From: Methanoregula sp.
Lineage (GTDB): Archaea; Halobacteriota; Methanomicrobia; Methanomicrobiales; Methanospirillaceae
Assembly (NCBI RefSeq): GCF_028712425.1
Contig: NZ_JAQTQD010000001.1
Span: 146,389-210,388, forward strand
Reading direction: 5' to 3'
DNA: 64,000 nt
Made by a program: the position numbers and the translations under genes. Below are positions 26,462 through 35,457 of the stretch, in pieces (position 1 is the first letter of the stretch; every line of letters begins with the position of its first letter). Under the pieces are notes generated by a model that made no database searches, was not told the origin of the DNA, and saw only the letters and a list, made by a program, of their open reading frames with translations.

Positions 26462-27508
26462 ATGGCAAAGATGATACCACCGCCCTGCTCCCTCGCAACC
26501 GGTGTCGGGGGGCTCCCCCACACCGACCCGAAACAGGCCTGCGACGATGTGCTCGCCCTCTTTCCGGATTTCCCGTATATCCCGACACTGCCAAACCGCG
26601 CTCTCCTTGAAGGCATTGTCTTCAATGACTCAGAACAGCTCCCGGGGCGTGTCATTCGCGAGGACCGGCTCCTGTTCGACAGCACACAGGACCAGACCGC
26701 GGCAATGGAGAAGGTGTACATGGACTTTGTTGAAGGGGACTTTGCCGGATATGGTCTCAACAAGGATTATGCTTCGGCATTCATGGAAATGCTCACCCGT
26801 AATCTCCCCTCCGCCTGCGTGCTCAAGTGCCAGGTGACCGGCCCGGTCACGTTCGGCATGCAGGTCGTGGATGCGGAGAAGCGCCCGATCTATTACGATA
26901 ACCAGCTTGCCGATGTCCTCTCCAAGATGATCGCGCTGAAGGCGCGCTGGTGCGAGAACGCGATGAAAGAGCAGTGCGGAGCAAAAGAGACCCTTATTGT
27001 CCTGAACGAACCCTACCTTGCATCGCTCGGCTCCTCGGTTGTCCCGGTTGACAAGGATACCGTGAAAGCGGGATGGGAGGATATCGCATCGCTCGTCCAG
27101 GGCGGGCTTGGCGTCCACTGCTGCTCCAACACGGACTGGGAGTTTGTCATGGAACTCAACCCCGCAGTCATCTCCCTCGATGCCTATGCAACGGCAAAGG
27201 AGTTCCTCCTCTATTCCAACGCGGTCATCTCCTACATGGAGCGGGGGGGCGTTGTTGCATGGGGGATCGTTCCGGCCGAATACAAGATCTTCGCAACGGA
27301 GACCGTGGACTCACTGTATGAGAAGTATTTCGAGATACGCACCCAGCTCTGCCAGAAAATGCCGGAGAAACTCTTCGACGCCCAATCACTGATCACCCCG
27401 AGCTGCGGGATCCGGTTTGCCGACCAGGAAGGTTCGCTTGCCATCATGAGAGCAGCAGCAGAGATCTCGCACCGCATAAGGGCGGAAAAAAACCTCCCTG
27501 CCTGCTGA
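26462..27508 (+). CDS. Core-MetE-like cobalamin-dependent methyltransferase (candidate folate-independent methionine synthase)
   Basis: 348 residues from the ATG at 26462, which GGAGTG precedes; a GTG at 26453 is the alternative. The barrel resembles the C-terminal catalytic half of MetE and the UroD/MtaA methyltransferases. Zinc-site residues are visible: His219 and Cys221 (GVHCCSNTDW) and Cys315 (ITPSCGI); where MetE has Glu in ISIE, this protein has Asp (ISLD). Short MetE-like enzymes lacking the N-terminal half (the Mes families) take methyl groups from corrinoid proteins. Being fourth in an operon with acsD and acsC, this one probably draws methyl from that corrinoid protein to methylate homocysteine. 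The product is inferred, not shown. Confidence 0.78.
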   Translation: MAKMIPPPCSLATGVGGLPHTDPKQACDDVLALFPDFPYIPTLPNRALLEGIVFNDSEQLPGRVIREDRLLFDSTQDQTAAMEKVYMDFVEGDFAGYGLNKDYASAFMEMLTRNLPSACVLKCQVTGPVTFGMQVVDAEKRPIYYDNQLADVLSKMIALKARWCENAMKEQCGAKETLIVLNEPYLASLGSSVVPVDKDTVKAGWEDIASLVQGGLGVHCCSNTDWEFVMELNPAVISLDAYATAKEFLLYSNAVISYMERGGVVAWGIVPAEYKIFATETVDSLYEKYFEIRTQLCQKMPEKLFDAQSLITPSCGIRFADQEGSLAIMRAAAEISHRIRAEKNLPAC

Positions 27509-27525
27509 CCATGGAGAGAGACTAA

Positions 27526-28296
27526 ATGCCGCCACACCCGTTTACGATTGCGGTCTCCGGCAAGGGAGGAACCGGCAAGACCACCGTCAGTTCCCTCCTT
27601 GTACGGTCGTTCATCGCCATGGGCGAGAGCCCCGTCCTTGCGGTTGACGCTGACCCGAATGCCAACCTGCACGAGGCCCTGGGCGTTCCCGTGAAAGAGA
27701 CGCTCGGGAGCATGCGCGAGGAGGCGTTCTCGCGGAATATTCCACCCGGTATGAACCGTCACGATTATGTCCGGTTCCGGTTCCGTCAGGCCCTTGTCGA
27801 GAGCGAGGGATTCGATCTCGTGGCCATGGGCCGGCCCGAGGGCACGGGCTGCTATTGCTTTGCAAACGACCTGCTCTCGGAATGTATGGAACGGCTTGAA
27901 CGCGATTACCACTTCATTGTCATCGATACCGAGGCCGGCATGGAGCATATCAGCCGGGGCACCATCGGGAAGCCGGACCTCCTCCTCATTGTCAGCGATC
28001 CCGGCGCCCGGGGGCTCCGGACCATCGCGCGGATCCGGGAGATCGCCACCCAGCTCGGCCTTGAAAAAGAGAAGATCCGCGTTGTGTTTAATCAGTACAA
28101 GACAGGTGCGGCCTCGGTTGACATTGGAGAAGAATCGCCTATCGCTTTTATTCCGGAAGACCCTGCTGTCGAGAAAGCGGATTTGGCGGCGGAGCCGGTC
28201 TCGCTGATTTCGGATGATTCGCCGGCGCGGATTGCGGTGCGGGAACTGGCGGAGAGGATCCGGGAGATGAAGCGGGAGCGGGAAGACTCACGTTAG
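27526..28296 (+). CDS. cooC: CooC/AcsF-type ATPase for nickel insertion into CODH/ACS
   Basis: A 256-residue MinD/SIMIBI ATPase with the deviant Walker A GKGGTGKTT (about 9-17), a switch region VLAVDADPNANL and the metal-binding segment GCYCFANDL (CxC, about 109). CooC proteins dimerise on ATP and deliver nickel to CO dehydrogenase or acetyl-CoA synthase; the operon here contains only the synthase as a nickel protein. GGAGAGAG is a good ribosome binding site. It ends the operon; the dispersed GC-rich repeat begins 20 bp later. Confidence 0.9.
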   Translation: MPPHPFTIAVSGKGGTGKTTVSSLLVRSFIAMGESPVLAVDADPNANLHEALGVPVKETLGSMREEAFSRNIPPGMNRHDYVRFRFRQALVESEGFDLVAMGRPEGTGCYCFANDLLSECMERLERDYHFIVIDTEAGMEHISRGTIGKPDLLLIVSDPGARGLRTIARIREIATQLGLEKEKIRVVFNQYKTGAASVDIGEESPIAFIPEDPAVEKADLAAEPVSLISDDSPARIAVRELAERIREMKREREDSR

Positions 28297-28316
28297 TAAT
28301 TATTGTTTGAAATGAT

Positions 28317-28389
28317 GATGGGGGCTGATGCTGCCATACCCCCATTTGGGATGAACGGCCGCCGCCCCGAAGGGCGCCCCGCGGCGGCA
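28317..28389. repeat. Dispersed GC-rich hairpin repeat, copy A
   Basis: It begins GATGGGGGCTGATGC and ends in a long GC dyad (GCCGCCGC ... GCGGCGGC enclosing CCCGAAGGG). The same unit occurs at 40032-40103 and 55104-55175. Here the first hairpin (GGGGGC-TGAT-GCCCCC in the other copies) is broken by base changes. A second conserved block (AATACGGAAGCATCACC and following C-rich bases, 28438-28480) recurs at 55222-55270. Confidence 0.85.
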
Positions 28390-28780
28390 TCAGTTCCTTT
28401 TAAAAAAAACACCCCTATCTATCAGAATTGCATTCAGCTAATACGGAAGCATCACCCGCGCCCCCGCCCCCTTTAGGGGTGTCGAACCTCTTTAGAGGTG
28501 AGACACAAGAAGAACCTGCAAGGTTCTTCGAGGCAGGGCTTTCGAAGTTGGAGAGGTTCATCAGAACCTCGACAATGAGAAGGGAGGCATTAGCCGACCT
28601 TCGAAAAACGCATCCGCGTTCTTCTCATCCTCCTGGTTTTTCAAACCAGTCGGAGGCGCAAGGGGGGGCAATTATCCAAAAGATGATCTTTACAGAACCA
28701 AATTTTCTCAGTTACTTCATTAATCTCGATGGAACTGTAATGGCTCATTTTTTGTCCGCAAAAACTGGTTGAAAATTTTC

Positions 28781-28789
28781 AAAAAAAAA
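28781..28789 (-). terminator. Oligo-T terminator of pdaD
   Basis: A run of nine A on the plus strand, hence T9 on the coding strand, about 14 bp past the pdaD stop. Confidence 0.45.
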
Positions 28790-28802
28790 GAATCTGAAAA
28801 AA

Positions 28803-29345
28803 TCAGAGAAACACCGCAGCCGCAATAACCGTTGTCCACAGCCCGTTCTTATCCCCTTCTGCGGATTGGCAGGTATGCTTGGTCTTGATGATCTTGCCGC
28901 TTGCCTTGTACGTCTGCTCGCGCTCCGACCACGCGGCATTGACATCGAACTCGATGCCGAGCGTTGTTGCCAGCATGGTTGCTGCAAGGTCCTCGGCATA
29001 TTCACCGGTCTTCTTTTCCGTCTCCCCGTAGGCATGGTGTTCCGACAGGTACCCGTATTCGGCCGTATCGCTCGGGAGGGCAAGACCGATAGCAGAGGAG
29101 ACGAGCCGGTTGGGCTCATTGGTGTCGTTCCGTGCCATGACACAAAAGGTTATTGCACCGGGCTTGAGTTTTTTGAGCCCGGCTGACCGCGTGACCTGCC
29201 TGCATTGCGGGGGAAAGATGCTTGATACGTATACGAGATTGCATTTCTCGATACCGGCTTTCCGCAGTGCAAGCTCGAACGAAGCGAGACGATCTTTATG
29301 GACACCAACTCCTTTGGTGAAAAAGATCTCTTTCGGAACGTACAT
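28803..29345 (-). CDS. pdaD: Pyruvoyl-dependent arginine decarboxylase
   Basis: A 180-residue proenzyme that decarboxylates arginine to agmatine, the first step of archaeal polyamine synthesis. It self-cleaves at the Ser-Ser pair in YVSSIFPP (Ser41-Ser42) to create the pyruvoyl group. Further family segments are [36 protein letters not shown] and [19 protein letters not shown]. Length is standard. A TATA-like TTAAAAAAA on the coding strand (about 29366-29378) lies near enough to suggest a leaderless or very short-leader transcript. Single gene. Confidence 0.93.
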   Translation of the reverse strand: MYVPKEIFFTKGVGVHKDRLASFELALRKAGIEKCNLVYVSSIFPPQCRQVTRSAGLKKLKPGAITFCVMARNDTNEPNRLVSSAIGLALPSDTAEYGYLSEHHAYGETEKKTGEYAEDLAATMLATTLGIEFDVNAAWSEREQTYKASGKIIKTKHTCQSAEGDKNGLWTTVIAAAVFL

Positions 29346-29480
29346 ACTTTTAATTGGGGGCGTCCGTTTTTTTAAGTTATTGGTTAACCAGGGAAAAATC
29401 CCTGTAATTCCGCCTTAATTCCTTGAAATTATTTTTTGGTATGATGGAACCGCGTGCTTTTGGCAATTTGGTTCAGAATT

Positions 29481-30164
29481 TCAGGCACGGTTGATCCTTC
29501 GGATAATTCCCGGGAGCTCGCTCATGGAATCAATAGCATAATCTGCGCCACGCCCCTGCCTGTCTGCTGAGAACCGGTCCCCGTAGCGGGCATAGACCGT
29601 CCGGATCCCCAGCCGGGTGCAGGGCTCGATGTCGCGGCGGATGCTGTCGCCAATAAGGAGAACATCCAAAGGGGATACCTGCATCATCTCTAGTGCTGTA
29701 AGGAACGGGCCGGATCCCGGTTTCTTCTCCTGCACAAGATCGAACGAGACAAGGCTCGTGAAGTACCGGAGCATGCCGGTCTTCTCGAGCCGCAGGGTTG
29801 CATCGCGGGAATGAGCATCCGTTACGATACACATCGGGTATCCTTCATCCGAGAGGTGCTGCAGGGTTTCCACAACCCCGGGATACGGGCGGATGGCATT
29901 CAGTTTCACTGATTCATACACCCGGCAGGCCGCGGGGAACGCCCCGTCCAGCGGGATACGGCGGTCTTCCATGTACTGCCGGATGTTGGCATGCGATTCA
30001 AAGCCGTGCACCGGATGGAGGAAGTACGAGAAGAGCTTGTCCCCGTCATCATGCCCGAGGAACCGTGCCACCGCATGGCAGGAGGTCCCCTGTGCCTCCA
30101 CGAGGTCAAACAGTGTATTGTCCATGTCGAATAAGAGGGTTGAGACAGCGCCGGATGTGCTCAT
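29481..30164 (-). CDS. HAD-superfamily phosphatase
   Basis: A 227-residue haloacid-dehalogenase-fold hydrolase. Motif I is LLFDMDNTLFD (nucleophile Asp near 13), motif II is CIVTDAHS, the motif III lysine is in EKKPGSGPF, and motif IV is LLIGDSIRRDIEP. The helical cap between motifs I and II is of the small C1 type. The likely substrate is a phosphosugar or nucleotide; specificity cannot be read from the sequence. Stand-alone gene. Confidence 0.88.
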   Translation of the reverse strand: MSTSGAVSTLLFDMDNTLFDLVEAQGTSCHAVARFLGHDDGDKLFSYFLHPVHGFESHANIRQYMEDRRIPLDGAFPAACRVYESVKLNAIRPYPGVVETLQHLSDEGYPMCIVTDAHSRDATLRLEKTGMLRYFTSLVSFDLVQEKKPGSGPFLTALEMMQVSPLDVLLIGDSIRRDIEPCTRLGIRTVYARYGDRFSADRQGRGADYAIDSMSELPGIIRRINRA

Positions 30165-30322
30165 CGCTTCCAGCTTATTGACCGGGTGACGTAAAGATGC
30201 TGTTGGTATTCCTCATTCCATCTCATTCCACGCCATGGGTCCCCCTGATGGCAACCTGTAAATACAACCGGTGATTACCTATGTGATACTCTACGGAGGG
30301 ATCGCATATTGCAGAACCAGTG

Positions 30323-30496
30323 ATGAGACCTGTCGTAACTATCATGATCGGTGGTGTCCTGATAGCGGCCGGTATCGTATTTGCCTCCAGCCTTGCACCG
30401 TGGATTGGCATCGTGCTTGGCATGGGAGGGGTGGCGACTGTTCTTGTGGGAATTGCCATGCTCTTCGGTATGGCACACCAGAAGACAAACGCCTGA
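30323..30496 (+). CDS. Very small membrane protein (57 aa)
   Basis: A short frame from ATG 30323 (or GTG 30320) to TGA 30494-30496 encodes MRPVVTIMIGG followed by two strongly hydrophobic, glycine-rich helices (VLIAAGIVFASSLAPWIGIV and ATVLVGIAMLFGMA) and a short basic tail. Hydrophobic patterning over the whole length argues it is real, though a nearby ribosome binding site is not evident (GGAGGG lies about 25 bp upstream). It sits between the HAD gene (divergent) and the 2H/phosphoesterase fusion. Function unknown. Confidence 0.6.
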   Translation: MRPVVTIMIGGVLIAAGIVFASSLAPWIGIVLGMGGVATVLVGIAMLFGMAHQKTNA

Positions 30497-30577
30497 TCTT
30501 CCTATCCTTTTTTCCGGGATGTACCTTTAATCCCAAAGACCGCCCATACACTACTATTTCACCAGAACCGCCCGCCT

Positions 30578-31888
30578 ATGGATGACATCTATCTCGTGGA
30601 GATCCGGCTTGGAAAGACAAAACAGCGGATCCGAAAAACCGCAGCATCGATCGCCACAACCGCCGGAATCACCCGCTCTCTGGAACGCCACCCCCATCTC
30701 ACGCTCTTCGGGCCCATGGAACTGCTTCCGGGCGTTTCCCGCGATCAGATCCTTGACTGCATCGGGTCCATTGCATCAGGCTTCGATCCTCTCCCGTTCA
30801 CCATGGACGGGTTCGAGAAACGGGCCGGGATGCACGGGAGTGTCATCGCCTTTTCTGTCCGGCCATCCGAACCCTTAAAGCAGCTGATCGCAAAGGTTTC
30901 GCATGCCCTTACTCCCCTGACAAAGAGCCACAATGCCTGGGACGGCCACCCGGAACAGAAATGGTATCACGTTACCGTTGCAAACCACCTCAAAGAAAAG
31001 ACCGCTGCAAAGATCTTCTCCGCGCTGCTCGAATCAGAAACCGCAGAACCACAGAACCGCCTTACCGGGGGATTGTTCTTCCGGATCCGGTCGCTGCTCG
31101 AATACCATATCCATACGCGGTTTTGGCCCCCCCTTAAACCCGTACTCCTTGACGAGACCGGTCTCCGGATCACGGTTATGAACGGGGACCGGATCCTTGC
31201 GGAATACGATCTTTTTGAGAAATGCTGGGTCACCGGTGATCACCGGCACGACAGCACCGGCTGGCAGCAGGCGCTTGAACGGTACCGGCGGTATGCCGGT
31301 TTCGAACTCACGGCACCCGATCCGGCCGATCCCGGGGACATCCTCCTGATCGCAGACCTGCACCTTGGCCACGCTAATATCATCCGGTACTGCTCCCGCC
31401 CCTTCCGCACCGGTGATACCGGGACAATGGACCGTGTTCTTATCGGCAACTGGAATGCCCGCTGCACGGAACACACGAAAATCTTCCATATCGGCGATCT
31501 CTGCTACGGCCCACACGCCCGTCCGCCCCGGGAGTACCGTGCCATGCTTGGCGGCGATGCTGTCTTCATTGCCGGAAACCATGACAGCCCGGAACCGGCT
31601 TCTGTCCCATTTGTCATCATCGAACACGAAGGACTCCGGTTCTGCCTTGTCCATGATCCGGCGGATGCCCCGAAGGACTTCGAAGGATGGGTAGTCCATG
31701 GCCACTACCATAATAACGATCTCCGGAACTATCCGTTCATCGACTTTGTGCACAAACGGATCAATGTCAGTGCCGAAGTGATCGGGCATGTGCCGGCAAG
31801 CCTTTCAGCGATTTGCGAAACAATCCGTGACCGTAAAAAGATAGGCAATGCCGCTCCCGTACTCCTGAACTATCCTCACATTCCCTGA
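30578..31888 (+). CDS. Fusion of 2H phosphoesterase (LigT-like) and calcineurin-type metallophosphoesterase
   Basis: 436 residues, two catalytic domains. The N-terminal domain (about 1-200) has both 2H motifs, His40-x-Thr42 (HPHLTLFGP) and His131-x-Thr133 (WYHVTVANHL), as in 2'-5' RNA ligases and cyclic phosphodiesterases. The C-terminal domain (about 255-410) has the metallophosphoesterase set: ADLHLGH, GDLCYG, GNHD and HGHYH, with the IIRYCSRPF segment typical of the small phage/bacterial phosphoesterase group. Together they could open a 2',3'-cyclic end and remove the phosphate, an RNA end-healing activity; that is inference. Stand-alone, starting at the ATG at 30578. Confidence 0.85.
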   Translation: MDDIYLVEIRLGKTKQRIRKTAASIATTAGITRSLERHPHLTLFGPMELLPGVSRDQILDCIGSIASGFDPLPFTMDGFEKRAGMHGSVIAFSVRPSEPLKQLIAKVSHALTPLTKSHNAWDGHPEQKWYHVTVANHLKEKTAAKIFSALLESETAEPQNRLTGGLFFRIRSLLEYHIHTRFWPPLKPVLLDETGLRITVMNGDRILAEYDLFEKCWVTGDHRHDSTGWQQALERYRRYAGFELTAPDPADPGDILLIADLHLGHANIIRYCSRPFRTGDTGTMDRVLIGNWNARCTEHTKIFHIGDLCYGPHARPPREYRAMLGGDAVFIAGNHDSPEPASVPFVIIEHEGLRFCLVHDPADAPKDFEGWVVHGHYHNNDLRNYPFIDFVHKRINVSAEVIGHVPASLSAICETIRDRKKIGNAAPVLLNYPHIP

Positions 31889-31914
31889 TGCATTCCCCCT
31901 CTCCGACCCCATTT

Positions 31915-31958
31915 GAAAAGGTTTATCGTCTCTCGTTAGGAATGAGGTTTGGGAACCT
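31915..31958 (+). promoter_or_regulatory. Promoter and start-codon hairpin of the FMN-binding protein gene
   Basis: GAAAAGGTTTATCG (31915-31928) is a good BRE/TATA-like element about 30-40 bp before the ATG at 31959. Directly against the start codon, AGGTT-TGGG-AACCT (31945-31958) can pair; its left arm contains the GAGGT ribosome binding site, so the hairpin could mask translation initiation. Confidence 0.45.
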
Positions 31959-32435
31959 ATGGAAATCATAAAAATCCCCCGGATGGACAAGGCAGAATAT
32001 GACCGGTTAATCGAGAAGGGGTATATCTGCCGCATCGCATTCCAGGGAGAGAAATACCCGTACATCGCACCGTTCCTCTATGTCTTCGATGGATCGTTCC
32101 TCTACTTCCTCTCGACCAAATATGGCAAGAAACTCGATTATTTCCGCAAAAGCCCGTATGTCTCTGTCGAGATCGAGAAATACACAAAGGACCTCTCCAG
32201 TTATACGTTCGTCACGCTCCAGGGATACCTGGAAGAGGTTCATGACTCCATCGAGAAGAAACTGATCCGGGAGAAGTTTGTAGACTTAATCGTTGACCGC
32301 AACCTCTCGTGCAATATCCTTGCCGCTCTCGGTCACTCCCCGTTGGATGCCCCGGTTGCCATAGCCGAGGAAGAGCGCTCCCTTGTCTGGAAACTCGCCG
32401 GGGTAAAAGACATCGTCTCGCTGAAGAACCTGTAA
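31959..32435 (+). CDS. Pyridoxamine 5'-phosphate oxidase-like FMN-binding protein
   Basis: A 158-residue split-barrel flavoprotein of the PNPOx-like/NimA type, with MDKAEYDRLIEKGYICRIAF, YPYIAPFLYVFDGSFLYF, and DYFRKSPYVSVEIEKY in canonical order. Members bind FMN or F420 and act as small oxidoreductases; nitroimidazole reductase annotations for this group are often transferred without proof. Single gene with its own promoter. Confidence 0.85.
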   Translation: MEIIKIPRMDKAEYDRLIEKGYICRIAFQGEKYPYIAPFLYVFDGSFLYFLSTKYGKKLDYFRKSPYVSVEIEKYTKDLSSYTFVTLQGYLEEVHDSIEKKLIREKFVDLIVDRNLSCNILAALGHSPLDAPVAIAEEERSLVWKLAGVKDIVSLKNL

Positions 32436-34559
<2,124 letters not shown>

Positions 34560-34668
34560 ACGCTGACTGGGGCCTTCCGGGATATCAGCCTTTCAGAAGA
34601 GACACCTCTCACCAGGCCGGCATGCTTATCATTCTTTTGCGAGAACTATTCGTACAGCTCCGGTCACC

Positions 34669-35406
34669 ATGGATCCCCTTCCCTTTCTCATTGTCATCGC
34701 TTCCGGCATTGCCATCATGTGCATCTCGGTCATGCTCGACAACCTCTGGGCGCAGGTCCTGCCGCTTCGGTTCCTCTACCTTGCCGTGCGGGCCCCGGGC
34801 GTTATTGTCCACGAGTGCTGCCATGTGCTTGGCTGCATCCTGACCGGTGCACAAATCACGAAGATTGTCCTCCTTTCACGGGATGGCGGCTCGGTCACCT
34901 ACACGCGCCCGAAGATCCCTGTGCTGGGCAACCTCATCATCAGTTCCGCGCCCCTCTTCTGCATTCCGCTTGTCCTCGCCGGGCTGACCATGGTATTCTC
35001 GGAATACCTTGGCTGTGTCTTTCCCCCGCTTCCTGCCACTATCGATTCCTCAGGTACACTCCACACGCTGGTATTCGCGGTTGTCAGCATCTTTGACGCC
35101 AACCTTGTCTCCGCGTTCCACCCGTGGTTCCTCCTCTACCTGTACCTGACCCTCAGTCTTGTCCTCTCCATGGCCCCGAGTTCGCAGGACCTTAAGAACG
35201 CAGCCGCAGGTATCGCGCTGGTCGCGGCAGCAGGCATTCTCATCTTTCTCTCCGGCATCCCGTGGGCTGTCAGCATTCTCTGGAAGATTACGAGCATCGC
35301 CGGCATGGGCTTTACGCTTGGGCTTGCCTTCGGGCTCATCGCACTCCTGCTCTCGCTTCCCCTGCTCATCTGGTTTGTGTACATCAGCCGGCCGCTGGTC
35401 CGCTGA
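34669..35406 (+). CDS. Integral membrane zincin (M50-like) with HECCH motif
   Basis: A 245-residue polytopic protein with about six helices. An HExxH motif (IVHECCHVLGCILTGAQ, about 49-53) lies inside a membrane segment, as in site-2-type proteases. Further along are the segments PVLGNLIISSAPLF and MAPSSQDLKNAAAG, both recalling the M50-like membrane-embedded metalloprotease group. The third metal ligand is not obvious, so activity is a prediction. It ends 51 bp before mutS but has no evident functional link to it. Confidence 0.72.
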   Translation: MDPLPFLIVIASGIAIMCISVMLDNLWAQVLPLRFLYLAVRAPGVIVHECCHVLGCILTGAQITKIVLLSRDGGSVTYTRPKIPVLGNLIISSAPLFCIPLVLAGLTMVFSEYLGCVFPPLPATIDSSGTLHTLVFAVVSIFDANLVSAFHPWFLLYLYLTLSLVLSMAPSSQDLKNAAAGIALVAAAGILIFLSGIPWAVSILWKITSIAGMGFTLGLAFGLIALLLSLPLLIWFVYISRPLVR

Positions 35407-35457
35407 AGATCGATCAGATCGGTATTAATTGATCCGGAGGGGTACCTATCTGCACTC

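Larger units (their letters stand above)
28297..28802. other. Hairpin-rich intergenic region, no protein gene accepted
   Basis: The first part holds copy A of the dispersed GC-rich repeat (28317-28389). The rest (28467-28650) is a chain of short perfect inverted repeats: CCCC-TTTA-GGGG, ACCTC-TTTA-GAGGT, AGAACCT-GCA-AGGTTCT, GAGGTTC-ATCA-GAACCTC, AACGC-ATCC-GCGTT and CTGGTTT-TTC-AAACCAG. An open frame crosses it (28428-28772), but it begins in repeat sequence and lacks a ribosome binding site. A structured RNA or an accumulation of small palindromes is more likely. Confidence 0.5.

Noticed and set aside
28148..28390. Minus-strand frame sharing the peptide RGALRGGGRSSQ with the frame at 55001-55207
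   Set aside because: The shared peptide is the translation of the dispersed GC-rich repeat, not a gene family.
28428..28772. 114-residue open frame on the plus strand
   Set aside because: It begins in repeat block sequence, has no ribosome binding site and crosses several perfect hairpins; composition looks like translated repeat.
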